Below, piece after piece: positions 15,125-22,945 of a DNA stretch of 56,198 nucleotides (positions within the stretch are counted from its first letter, which is position 1; every line of letters begins with the position of its first letter). The position numbers and the translations under genes are program-made. The notes beneath the pieces were generated by a model. That model searched no databases, had not been told where the DNA came from, and saw only the letters and a list, made by a program, of their open reading frames with translations. Source of the stretch: a virus. The stretch covers positions 1 through 56,198 of the IMG/VR virus record IMGVR_UViG_3300009103_000041, one strand, 5' to 3'.

Positions 15125-15655
15125 TTATAATATGTTGCCTGCAGATATATAAATATTTTCTCTTGTTTTATATATAGGAACACCCGCAAAGTAAGATACG
15201 GGTTCTATAGAATCTAAATTCACAATAGTTCCTTTGGTTCTTTCCAAAATATCATGATTTAGTATGTGTTGACCCGTATGAATATCTTTAACCTCTTCAT
15301 TAAGGTCAAGGGAAACGTCATAACCTAAGTCTTCCAATACTTTTAAAATATCTTCTTCAGCCATACCAGTTTCTTCTTTTAATAATAAAAGAGCAGCAGC
15401 ATAAGAAGCTATTTTAGATTTACCAAATGGTACTTTTTCAAGTATTCTTTTTATATTAAAGACTAACCTATGAAAAACAGTATAAGCTTTCTTTTGAGCA
15501 GAGCTTTGGTCTTTTACTGCTACTAACAACTTACCCTTACTATCAATCACGCCTTCGTCATAGGCCTCGGTTTTTTTCCAGGGAGTTACTAGTAGTTTAA
15601 TAAACTTATATGTTATGAATAAATCTACAGCACCTTCTTTTAAATATTCTTTCAT
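15125..15655 (-). CDS. conserved T4-like phage protein of unknown function
   Basis: 176 aa. A distinctive N-terminus (MKEYLKEGAVDLFITYKFIKLLVTPW) leads to a helical centre with a hydrophobic 'KIASYAAALLLLKEE' segment. I recall proteins of this type in T4-like phages but no function. 'YLKE' near the start fits the (I/L)xE prohead-protease pattern, so it might belong to the possible virion-protein cluster upstream. It overlaps its upstream neighbour by 4 bp and ends 21 bp before nrdA. Confidence 0.6.
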   Translation of the reverse strand: MKEYLKEGAVDLFITYKFIKLLVTPWKKTEAYDEGVIDSKGKLLVAVKDQSSAQKKAYTVFHRLVFNIKRILEKVPFGKSKIASYAAALLLLKEETGMAEEDILKVLEDLGYDVSLDLNEEVKDIHTGQHILNHDILERTKGTIVNLDSIEPVSYFAGVPIYKTRENIYISAGNIL

Positions 15656-16008
15656 ATTTTCCTTAATACATCTATAATTGTGTCATCCAATGGTATTTCA
15701 ACATAACTATCTTCCGGTAAATAATTTAAATATACCAAGAAGGTTTTAACAATACTTTGTAAAGTATCATCTGTCTTAGACATTAATATCTCAGCACACA
15801 CATCTGGTCCCAAGACATTTCCTAAAATAATAATATGGTTAAGTATTAACCGTTCTTTTAATTCATCATCACGATAGTATCTATTGATTAAGCGATTAAT
15901 ATATTTAAATCTAGATATATCCTCTTTAAAATCTTCAGTTGTCGCCCATTTATCTCTTTGGTAATGCTTCGCAGCATATAACTCGAAGTTATTTTTACTT
16001 AATTCCAT
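15652..16008 (-). CDS. conserved hypothetical helical protein
   Basis: 118 aa, almost entirely predicted helix (FKYINRLINRYYRDDELKERLILNHIIILGNVLG...). Similar proteins are found in T4-like phages as far as I recall, without known function. Coupled by 4-bp overlap to the next gene. Confidence 0.6.
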   Translation of the reverse strand: MELSKNNFELYAAKHYQRDKWATTEDFKEDISRFKYINRLINRYYRDDELKERLILNHIIILGNVLGPDVCAEILMSKTDDTLQSIVKTFLVYLNYLPEDSYVEIPLDDTIIDVLRKI

Positions 16009-16022
16009 AATATTATTTATGT

Positions 16023-16307
16023 TTATTTTTTAACGAAGTCTTTTAATTGCTTCAATAAACTTTTTTTACTCTTACGCTTATCTAGTTCAATCCCAATAGT
16101 TCTACCATACTCTTCTAAGTCATCCTTTGAGGACCTATTGGAATATGATGCAGCTTCAGATTTTTTCTTCTTTGGTTTAACACCATTAAATTTATCTTGC
16201 TCTTCTTGAGTTAAAGCAGCCGCAACCAATCTTTCTCCGGTTGGACTAACAATACCTCCAGCATCTGCTATACCATTGGATAACCAACCAACTTTTTCTA
16301 GTGGCAT
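16023..16307 (-). CDS. hypothetical protein, Lys-rich C-terminus
   Basis: 94 aa. The first third is neutral and Gly-rich (VGWLSNGIADAGGIVSPTGERL); the rest is Lys/Ser-rich and ends in a helix (KKSLLKQLKDFVKK) of SAP/HeH-like look. It may bind nucleic acid; nothing more can be said. It has GGAGAAATAT before the start. Confidence 0.5.
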   Translation of the reverse strand: MPLEKVGWLSNGIADAGGIVSPTGERLVAAALTQEEQDKFNGVKPKKKKSEAASYSNRSSKDDLEEYGRTIGIELDKRKSKKSLLKQLKDFVKK

Positions 16308-16316
16308 ATATTTCTC

Positions 16317-17138
16317 CTATGTAGTAATAATATCTGAAAGCCAGAAGTTTTTAAACCTTCCATCTCCTTTCAGTTTCACTTCAACGTGATTGCTTCCTAG
16401 TTTATTGATTGTACCTTTTTGTCCATCATTAGTTACTATGTCATCATTCACATTAAATAGTTTGCCAGCCGCATACTTCTCGCGAAGTTTTGAGACTGGA
16501 CTTAATTTTATATCTTGTCTATAAAATTTTGATTCCTTTATACCCATACCTTTTTGAACTGCTTTCATAAGTCCCTCGGCATCTTTAAATCTTTTTGGTA
16601 GACCACTAGTAAATGCAATTAAGTCATTGTCTGCAGCAGCCGCTCTCATCTTGGAGGCTGACATACCTTCAGCACCTTCAGCGTCTGGGTCTCTTTGACC
16701 AGCACTTATAACATCTATTACATCAAATTCATAAAATCCATGTCTAGCTTTTCTGCCATTAAAATCATCTAAAAGTTTAACAAATTCTTGGTGTCTATCA
16801 TCACCAACAACTAATTCAAATTCTGTATATCCATCTTTATATGCGGTAACTGCTACATCCCAAATTGTTTTAACTTTTTTATCCATAAGAATATGCCTAG
16901 CATGCACAGGGAATACCTTACGCATATATTTAATTTTGGTTTTCCATTCTAATGGATTCTTTTTAGCATCTTGTGATTGGGATGCATATACCCTATGGTC
17001 ACCAGTACCTTTTTTCATACTAACATCTAAGAGTTTTTCATGGCCAATAGTGGGAGGATTAAACCGGCCAAAGTTTACCGTGACCGTCTTTGCCTTGGCC
17101 TCTTTAATTAAATGTTCTTTAAAAGTTCTTAATGTCAT
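16317..17138 (-). CDS. nucleotidyltransferase, NMNAT/cytidylyltransferase-like, possibly packaged
   Basis: 273 aa. The HIGH-superfamily nucleotidyltransferase core has GRFNPPTIGHEKLL (residues 24-37) and MSASKMRAA (159-167, the ISSTxxR position), so it should join a nucleotide to a phosphorylated substrate, NAD-type or otherwise. A KOW-like tail (VNDDIVTNDGQKGTINKLGSNHVEVKL) is appended. The N-terminus TFKEHLIKEA resembles the T4 capsid-targeting peptide (MKTYQEFIAEA) with an IKE cleavage site. It lies in the late-type operon that begins at 21394. Confidence 0.75.
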   Translation of the reverse strand: MTLRTFKEHLIKEAKAKTVTVNFGRFNPPTIGHEKLLDVSMKKGTGDHRVYASQSQDAKKNPLEWKTKIKYMRKVFPVHARHILMDKKVKTIWDVAVTAYKDGYTEFELVVGDDRHQEFVKLLDDFNGRKARHGFYEFDVIDVISAGQRDPDAEGAEGMSASKMRAAAADNDLIAFTSGLPKRFKDAEGLMKAVQKGMGIKESKFYRQDIKLSPVSKLREKYAAGKLFNVNDDIVTNDGQKGTINKLGSNHVEVKLKGDGRFKNFWLSDIITT

Positions 17139-17470
17139 TAATCTGGGTGCTTTATTTTTGCAGCATCTTTTACTGCTAGGTCAAATAGGTCAAGTGCAGT
17201 TATCATTCTGTCATATATAGCCATATATAATCCAGAATTTCTACTCATACTTGGACCAACATCTGCATCCATTTGAAATATAAAATCTGCATGTTGTCTT
17301 AATTCAAATGCTGCTTTTTTAGTTCTTGCGACTTGCGTATACATTTGTTTTGGTGTCCAAAGGCCTTTAATAGGTCTTATCCTTTTAGCCTCATTAATAT
17401 CTGTATATGGTATGGGTCTATCACCCATTTGTTCTAATGCATGTTGGACATTTATTGGTTTTTCTTTCAT
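17138..17470 (-). CDS. hypothetical helical protein
   Basis: 110 aa, predicted mostly helical, no domain recognised. It lacks the capsid-targeting-like N-terminus of its neighbours. One-base overlap with the nucleotidyltransferase gene and 4-bp overlap with the ligase-like gene make it part of the same transcript. Confidence 0.55.
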   Translation of the reverse strand: MKEKPINVQHALEQMGDRPIPYTDINEAKRIRPIKGLWTPKQMYTQVARTKKAAFELRQHADFIFQMDADVGPSMSRNSGLYMAIYDRMITALDLFDLAVKDAAKIKHPD

Positions 17471-18696
17471 CGTGATTCGGACTCCCAGCCTTTGATTATG
17501 TTTTTACTAAAATTATTATAACTGAATTCCATTCGGTCAACAATTTTGACGGCACCGTTAGTTAAATGGTCAATAGCAACATATCCTTCGGCACCTGTTA
17601 CTTTAAACCCATCTTTAGTCTTTACAAAAGTATTTATACTATCCATGCTATCTAAATGTGTTAATAGCTTCCTCTTAGCGTACACAAGTTCATTCTGCAT
17701 GTCAAACATGGTTATTAAATTAGCTTTATTATCATCATTAAACCATTCAAGAGCGGCTATCTTTGCTGCTTCTTTCTTGGCTTTGCCAGCATCTGACTTT
17801 AATTTTTCTATTTCATTATCAAATCTATTATGAATCCATTGAATTAATTCTTCAGCGTGTTGCGACGTGTTGCTAATCTCACTTTGCGTTCTAACCTTCG
17901 TGTTTCGAAAGGTATTAATAAATAAATTAATATCTTTATTTGTAGATACGTCTTTAAGCGCGTTAGCGGAGATTTTCTGAAAGAGTTTTCCAGCATTGGA
18001 TATATGTGTGGTAATTTCATCTGTTTCCTTTTTGGTTAATGTGGCAACACCAGAAATATCTGGGAAGCTAGCAGATTTCTGCCATACACTCCTAGGTTTT
18101 TTAAATGCTGCTATAGATGGAGCGAAGCTTGCACTCATTGATGCAAAGTCAGCTCCTGAGTAATAAGTATGCCACACTACGCCAATCTTTGCCGCTTTAA
18201 TTTCTTTAGCCGCTTCAATGGGTACTGCATATACTATAGTGTTTGGGTGGAAAGTGACATATTTCTTTCCATCAATTGTCTGTGTCTTAAGGTCTTTTTT
18301 AGTAAACATAATGTCACCTTGGTAGACCCCTTGTCTTATACCAAGTTTCTTTAATTCTTGAAATGCTACTGTAAGTTTAGCTGCTAAATCACCCTTTGTA
18401 TCGGCTTTAACTTCTTTAACGCTCTTATATACCATAGGATTCTTATTGAATATTCCTTTTTTAGCAACAAAAAATTTACCATCACTTGGGTCAATACCAG
18501 CAAATACCGCAGGTGCTCCATCCCATTTAACAGTAACTTCTTTATTAGCATTAGTGGTACCAGCCAACATATCTCTTAAATCTCTTAAAGCAAATATTGC
18601 GGCACGTGCACCAGTCACACCACCATCTATAACCATATCTTCTATATGGACCATGTGTGTGTTCTTAGCTTCTACTATATGTTTTTTAAAATTCAT
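17467..18696 (-). CDS. RNA/DNA ligase-like nucleotidyltransferase, possibly packaged
   Basis: 409 aa. Motif I of covalent nucleotidyltransferases is visible as VTVKWDGAPAVF (Lys57-x-Asp-Gly). Motif IV may be EGYVAID (about 370-376) and motif V AVKIVDR (Lys about 384); the space between holds a long insert. This layout suggests a divergent ligase or end-capping enzyme that self-adenylates. The N-terminus MNFKKHIVEAKN resembles a T4 capsid-targeting peptide with cleavage after IVE. It sits between a P-loop kinase-like gene and a second nucleotidyltransferase in the same operon. Confidence 0.65.
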   Translation of the reverse strand: MNFKKHIVEAKNTHMVHIEDMVIDGGVTGARAAIFALRDLRDMLAGTTNANKEVTVKWDGAPAVFAGIDPSDGKFFVAKKGIFNKNPMVYKSVKEVKADTKGDLAAKLTVAFQELKKLGIRQGVYQGDIMFTKKDLKTQTIDGKKYVTFHPNTIVYAVPIEAAKEIKAAKIGVVWHTYYSGADFASMSASFAPSIAAFKKPRSVWQKSASFPDISGVATLTKKETDEITTHISNAGKLFQKISANALKDVSTNKDINLFINTFRNTKVRTQSEISNTSQHAEELIQWIHNRFDNEIEKLKSDAGKAKKEAAKIAALEWFNDDNKANLITMFDMQNELVYAKRKLLTHLDSMDSINTFVKTKDGFKVTGAEGYVAIDHLTNGAVKIVDRMEFSYNNFSKNIIKGWESESR

Positions 18697-20729
18697 ACTG
18701 GAAATTCCGTTATTTTATCTTCTGGAACAGTTGATGTACCTTCAATATTAAAATTGAATGCACTTGCTCCACTCTTTTTAAATGCTATCTTATGGTACTT
18801 TGCTATACCATTATCTAACTCAGCAAATATCCACATATTAATTACCCAATATGGATTTATTTTATGTGGTAATACAGCAGCCTTTAATACTTTAATTTGT
18901 TTACCATCTAACTCTGGATTTTTTTGGGTGATTTTACCAACAGTAATAACTTCATAATCGGCGGCACTTGGATTACCATACACCTTAACAACCGGCAAAT
19001 TGGTATCTCCCATAGACATAGCCTGATTTAAATCATTAATAACCTTTATACCATTTTTATTAACATCACTTATAATATCATTAATAATTTGGAAAGATAT
19101 TACATTAGCCACTAAGAAATTAATAGCACCTGGTTCTGTAATATCAAACTTTTGATTTTCTATTCTTACATCACATACATCAGTATTTTTATTTTTTGCA
19201 ACCGTGTTATAATGCTTCTTAATAACATTAGCATATTTTCTTGTAATAGCTGAGTCTTTAACAATAGCATTAAGCATTGCTCCCTGGGACATTTCATTTA
19301 ATACATCTTCTGCAATATATCCTTCACCAAGGAATTTACTTCTTTTAGTCATCCTTTCAATTTCTGTGAATGTAGACTTTTCATATCTCTTTGCTAACTT
19401 ACTTATAAATCCTTTAATCCTATTCCAATATTTAAGTACTGCAACCGCGGCTACTTTGAATTTTTTAAGAGCAGCGCCGCCAATTTGTTTCATTTTAGCA
19501 GCAGCACTTCCAAAAAATCCTTCTCGTAATAGTTGTTGATATTCAAGTTCTTCTCCAAACCAACTGGTATCAATACCAGCTCTAGCCATATTGTCTTGAG
19601 TATCTCCATCAACTGGGTATTTACCTTTAAGTAAGAATGTAATCTTACCAAGTTTAGCTTTACCCATTCCAAGTTTTAAAGATATTTGGTACCATTCAAT
19701 ACCATTACATGATAATTTACCGGTCTTTTCATCCATTATAATTGGACTATCACTCTTTAATGCCTTATATAATTCTGTTTCTGTACCATCAACAAGGACA
19801 CAGTCCGATGTGTTGTCTTTAATTGTACCCTCTATACCTTCTTTGTTTTTTAAGTTTGTATAATATGTTTTAATACCGGTCCAAATTACGTATGGTCTTT
19901 TAACATCAATTTTGTTTTTATAATAATGACTACCATTAACTAGGCTTATAACATCACTACCTAATGTTTTATCTGCATCAAGGTAGTCAACAAATTTCTG
20001 CCATTCTTTAATATAACTACGTATTTGGAAATCACCAACAATTTTTAAATCAGTTAATTGTTTTTTAAAGGTATTAGGAGTTAATGGACTTGGTATGAAT
20101 AATCCAATTGCTTGAAAGAATTCTAAAAAGTCTGTATTTGTAGCAATACCAAAATCAGATAACATCACAGATTTTTTATTTGAAACTGACCCCGTTCCCC
20201 ATATAAGTAATTCTGCTCCTCTTGCGGTATGTAAACTAGGAAATTCTTTATGTAAATCATCTAATTTATATTTCTTATTTAAAGTTGTATTAACTTTAAT
20301 CTTTCCACCTTTAGGATTAAATACTAAAGAACCTGGACCTAATTTTTTAAATAATTTATCAATATCGTCTTTCTGTTTAGAAGAATATGGTAAGGACTTA
20401 ATATCAGATTTATTTTCATATTCTAAATTATATGCTTCTGTAATACTCCAATCTTTTACTGCTTCATATCTGGTTTTTCTATTTAATACTTTAGCAAACT
20501 CTCTATGATTTAATTTAAAATGGTCGGCTGCTATGTCTCTCATTTTTTGGTCAGATACACCTCGCTTTTTCATATCTGCATTTTTCTTAAAGGAATGATA
20601 CATTGCTAATGCGCCTTTATACTTATCGGCATGAGCTATTCTATAAATTTTGCGCTTTATTTTTTTAGGAAGTAAGTCAACTAATCGCATTTGTGTTGTT
20701 TCATCTATGTGTTCTCTAAATCCTTGCAT
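18693..20729 (-). CDS. large protein of unknown function, possibly packaged
   Basis: 678 aa, no family recognised. The N-terminus MQGFREHIDETTQ resembles the T4 internal-protein targeting peptide (cleavage after IDE). A basic region follows (LLPKKIKRKIYRIAHADKYKG). The middle is beta-rich; around residues 410-455 lies an Ala/Lys amphipathic stretch (FFGSAAAKMKQIGGAALKK) that might touch membrane or DNA; the C-terminus is again beta-rich. No ATPase or transferase motif was found. Overlaps on both sides bind it to the kinase-like and ligase-like genes. Confidence 0.6.
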   Translation of the reverse strand: MQGFREHIDETTQMRLVDLLPKKIKRKIYRIAHADKYKGALAMYHSFKKNADMKKRGVSDQKMRDIAADHFKLNHREFAKVLNRKTRYEAVKDWSITEAYNLEYENKSDIKSLPYSSKQKDDIDKLFKKLGPGSLVFNPKGGKIKVNTTLNKKYKLDDLHKEFPSLHTARGAELLIWGTGSVSNKKSVMLSDFGIATNTDFLEFFQAIGLFIPSPLTPNTFKKQLTDLKIVGDFQIRSYIKEWQKFVDYLDADKTLGSDVISLVNGSHYYKNKIDVKRPYVIWTGIKTYYTNLKNKEGIEGTIKDNTSDCVLVDGTETELYKALKSDSPIIMDEKTGKLSCNGIEWYQISLKLGMGKAKLGKITFLLKGKYPVDGDTQDNMARAGIDTSWFGEELEYQQLLREGFFGSAAAKMKQIGGAALKKFKVAAVAVLKYWNRIKGFISKLAKRYEKSTFTEIERMTKRSKFLGEGYIAEDVLNEMSQGAMLNAIVKDSAITRKYANVIKKHYNTVAKNKNTDVCDVRIENQKFDITEPGAINFLVANVISFQIINDIISDVNKNGIKVINDLNQAMSMGDTNLPVVKVYGNPSAADYEVITVGKITQKNPELDGKQIKVLKAAVLPHKINPYWVINMWIFAELDNGIAKYHKIAFKKSGASAFNFNIEGTSTVPEDKITEFPV

Positions 20730-21394
20730 TAATTATCCCTCATCCATTGTTGAGCTATCTTATTCTTTGGCATAGTCTTAGACCATTTAGATATTGTACC
20801 ATATAATCTGCGTGTTTGTGCTGGTGTTTTTTCAAATACTGAATTATCTACTTCAAAAAATAATTTACCAAACATTTTTCTGTATCTATTAATATTTTTT
20901 TCAACTGATTTATGCATTGAAGTTATCATTTTAGGACCAAGACTTCTACCACCAGTTGCGCCTCTCATATCGTCGTTCTCAATAGCAGATTCTAAACTTG
21001 TTGAGACATATATCATAGCACATTCATAACCCTTTGCTTCTAATTCTTTCTTTTGAGTTGCAATTTTACCTACATTACGAGCAGTTCCATCAATAACAAG
21101 ACCTAATCTACCTATCTCGGCATGCCTTTTCTTTGATTGACTATGTTTTTTTGCAACGGCTCTTGTTACATCTCTTTGGAATTGCTGGTCAACATTTAAT
21201 ACTAAATCTAAAAAAGCATCTTTCATATAACGAGTAAATTCATTATCTGAATTAATTTCTTTATATCCAAGCTGGCCAGGCAAAGCTAGTTCTTTTGCGA
21301 CATGAGATTTACCTGCTCCAGGTGAGCCGGCCATAAATACTGCGTGGAAAATTGATGGGTCGTTCCTACCCTCAAAAACTTTAAATGACTGCAT
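20729..21394 (-). CDS. P-loop kinase-like protein (zeta-toxin/AAA_33 type), possibly packaged
   Basis: 221 aa. Walker A is MAGSPGAGKSHVAKEL (P-loop at 23-30). 'INSDNEF' and 'LVIDGTARN' occupy the positions used by polynucleotide kinase and zeta-type kinases for substrate binding and Walker B. It begins MQSFKVFEGRND, a short version of the capsid-targeting-like N-terminus shared by three genes downstream. First gene of the operon behind the TATAAATA box at 21426-21433. The substrate (nucleic-acid end, sugar or protein) is unknown. Confidence 0.7.
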   Translation of the reverse strand: MQSFKVFEGRNDPSIFHAVFMAGSPGAGKSHVAKELALPGQLGYKEINSDNEFTRYMKDAFLDLVLNVDQQFQRDVTRAVAKKHSQSKKRHAEIGRLGLVIDGTARNVGKIATQKKELEAKGYECAMIYVSTSLESAIENDDMRGATGGRSLGPKMITSMHKSVEKNINRYRKMFGKLFFEVDNSVFEKTPAQTRRLYGTISKWSKTMPKNKIAQQWMRDN

Positions 21395-21398
21395 TAAT

Positions 21399-21446
21399 AA
21401 ACCTATATAAAATTAGATATAAAGCTATTTATATCTTTATAGGTTT
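21399..21446 (-). promoter_or_regulatory. late promoter box inside a palindrome
   Basis: TATAAATA (minus strand, 21426-21433) lies 32 bp before the kinase-like gene. It is embedded in GATATAAAtagcTTTATATC (21416-21435), itself flanked by AACCTATA and TATAGGTT arms. The palindrome could act as a terminator-like hairpin for the upstream gene or as a binding site. Confidence 0.65.
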
Positions 21447-21709
21447 TTAATGATTTTATTCAGATTTCTAATCTTACTATATTTTTTTAGCTTTTGCAGC
21501 TTAGGTTCTATATTATCATGAATGTTATTGAACTTAACGTATCCATAAAATTCAAGAATCATCATTACAGCCATTAAATCGCCTAGTTCTTTTTCTAATT
21601 TAGCGACATTTACTTCATCATAAGGGCCAAATCTAATTAATTTTGCGGTTGCTTGACTAACTTCAGCAGCCTCTTCTGACAATATAGTCAGTGTTTCTTT
21701 AATATTCAT
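21437..21709 (-). CDS. MazG-like nucleotide pyrophosphohydrolase
   Basis: 90 aa with the MazG/PRA-PH metal-binding pattern: ILSEEAAEVSQATAKLIRFG (EExxE) and LEKELGDLMAVMMIL (ExxD). It probably hydrolyses a nucleoside triphosphate or (p)ppGpp-like nucleotide to the monophosphate. Two other pyrophosphohydrolase-type genes lie at 31248 and 33281. Its stop codon lies inside the palindrome that starts the late operon. Confidence 0.75.
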   Translation of the reverse strand: MNIKETLTILSEEAAEVSQATAKLIRFGPYDEVNVAKLEKELGDLMAVMMILEFYGYVKFNNIHDNIEPKLQKLKKYSKIRNLNKIIKNL

Positions 21710-22020
21710 TATTTTTTAGGACCTAATATATAGTCCTGTTTCTCCATAGCATCATCCAAGATGCTTTTTAATATATCTCCTGCAGCAGCATTAAATTCAG
21801 GTTTACCATGAGGGTCATCTAAATTTGGATAATCTACTATTTCATAATCAAAATTTATAGATTGAGTGGTCTCATTAAGTTTAATAGATTCATATCTATA
21901 AATCACACCATGAAATTCGCCACCATCTAATCTTATATACCAATGGTCATCATTTCTACCGTGTTGGTCTACAAACGTCCATCTATTAAATGGAATAAAT
22001 TTAGGTTTTCTCTTGGCCAT
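21709..22020 (-). CDS. conserved hypothetical protein
   Basis: Started at the ATG at 22020 (MAKRKPKFIPFNRWTFVDQHG), after AGAGAAGAA, giving 103 aa; an ATG 12 bases earlier has a poor ribosome site. Trp/Tyr-rich beta region (DDHWYIRLDGGEFHGVIYRYESI) and an acidic C-terminal helix. No function known. Overlaps the upstream membrane-protein gene by 20 bp. Confidence 0.6.
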   Translation of the reverse strand: MAKRKPKFIPFNRWTFVDQHGRNDDHWYIRLDGGEFHGVIYRYESIKLNETTQSINFDYEIVDYPNLDDPHGKPEFNAAAGDILKSILDDAMEKQDYILGPKK

Positions 22021-22222
22021 TTCTTCTCTCATAAGGTATTGCTACCCACCAATCAATTACCATTGCCACTAAAGATATAACAATCATAATAATATATAAT
22101 ATTATAAAGGCAACTATAAAGATTGGTAGTATTATTATTGATGCTATCCATTCCTTTGTATTATCGATGTCCACTTGTGCACCTTTTGGAATTTGGATGA
22201 CGCTTACATCTAAACGTACCAT
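22001..22222 (-). CDS. small membrane protein
   Basis: 73 aa with a long hydrophobic block (WIASIIILPIFIVAFIILYI... through VAMVIDWW), long enough for two helices, and a charged end. The ATG at 22222 lacks a clear ribosome site; a GTG at 22174 is an alternative. It overlaps the 46-aa gene before it by 62 bp in another frame. Confidence 0.55.
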   Translation of the reverse strand: MVRLDVSVIQIPKGAQVDIDNTKEWIASIIILPIFIVAFIILYIIMIVISLVAMVIDWWVAIPYERRNGQEKT

Positions 22223-22301
22223 GACTTAAACGTTTTTTAGAGATTATATTTTTATTATGGTCCCTTTTAAATTTAACATGTGGTATTAATGTTTTACTCA
22301 T
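22161..22301 (-). CDS. 46-aa very basic protein
   Basis: ATG at 22301 overlaps the stop of the 58-aa gene (ATGAGTAA); AAGGA lies 8 bases upstream. The product is Lys/Arg/His-rich and ends CKRHPNSKRCTSGHR, with two Cys. A longer form reading back into the 58-aa gene is less likely. It may bind RNA or DNA; unproven. Confidence 0.5.
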   Translation of the reverse strand: MSKTLIPHVKFKRDHNKNIISKKRLSHGTFRCKRHPNSKRCTSGHR

Positions 22302-22470
22302 CGTCATTATCCTTTGGGTGACCAGTCTTAGGGTCAACTGGATGTAATTTTTTAAATAAATCAACATGGTCATGAGGGTGGTCTTTACTATGGACAACCT
22401 CTGGTAATCCATCCCAGAATTTCTTATACTTATATCCTTTATATTTTGCGTTGTCTGATAGTTTAGTCAT
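22294..22470 (-). CDS. 58-aa His-rich hypothetical protein
   Basis: ATG at 22470 overlaps the dCMP deaminase stop (ATGACTAA). The product carries a histidine cluster (VVHSKDHPHDHVDLFKKLHP) and an acidic tail. It could bind metal; no family recognised. The chain deaminase, 58-aa, 46-aa and membrane gene is linked by start/stop overlaps. Confidence 0.55.
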   Translation of the reverse strand: MTKLSDNAKYKGYKYKKFWDGLPEVVHSKDHPHDHVDLFKKLHPVDPKTGHPKDNDDE

Positions 22471-22945
22471 CTTCTACATCTACTAAATACATTACTTCAG
22501 CCTCTGCAAAAATTGCTTCAGCCAGCTTATTTGATTTATCCCATTCAGAATTATATATTTTAGGTCTTGTAGCAATGACTTTTTTAATTCCAACTTGAAT
22601 AATACCCTTAGCACATTCATTACAAATAGGTAATCCATAAACATATAGAGTGGCATCCTTTAAAGATACACCAGTAAGAGAAGCATTATATATAGCATTC
22701 ATTTCTGCATGAACAACTAATTCATATTTTCTTTCCCTATCAGCCCATCTTTCTTCAGTATCGCGTATTCTTCTTGGGAAACCATTATACCCTTGAGTTA
22801 ATACTTGACCATCTTTACCAATAATAACTGCACCAACTTGTGTGCTTGGGTCCTTTGACCATGTAGATATTTCTTTTGCCAAATCTTTATATCGCTGTCC
22901 CCATTCTTGTGGTGATATTGAATTTACGTTTTGGTAGTTACTCAT
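22463..22945 (-). CDS. cd: dCMP deaminase
   Basis: Started at the ATG at 22945, which has AGGGA 8 bases upstream, giving 160 aa. Zinc deaminase signatures are HAEMNAIYNAS and PICNECAKGI. It converts dCMP to dUMP for thymidylate synthesis and balances pools next to dCMP hydroxymethylase. It overlaps the gp41 stop region by 8 bp. Confidence 0.92.
   Translation of the reverse strand: MSNYQNVNSISPQEWGQRYKDLAKEISTWSKDPSTQVGAVIIGKDGQVLTQGYNGFPRRIRDTEERWADRERKYELVVHAEMNAIYNASLTGVSLKDATLYVYGLPICNECAKGIIQVGIKKVIATRPKIYNSEWDKSNKLAEAIFAEAEVMYLVDVEDD

Noticed and set aside
22161-22412. Longer version of the 46-aa basic protein
   Set aside because: The extra N-terminal part overlaps the 58-aa gene in another frame, while the ATG at 22301 has AAGGA and a start/stop overlap.
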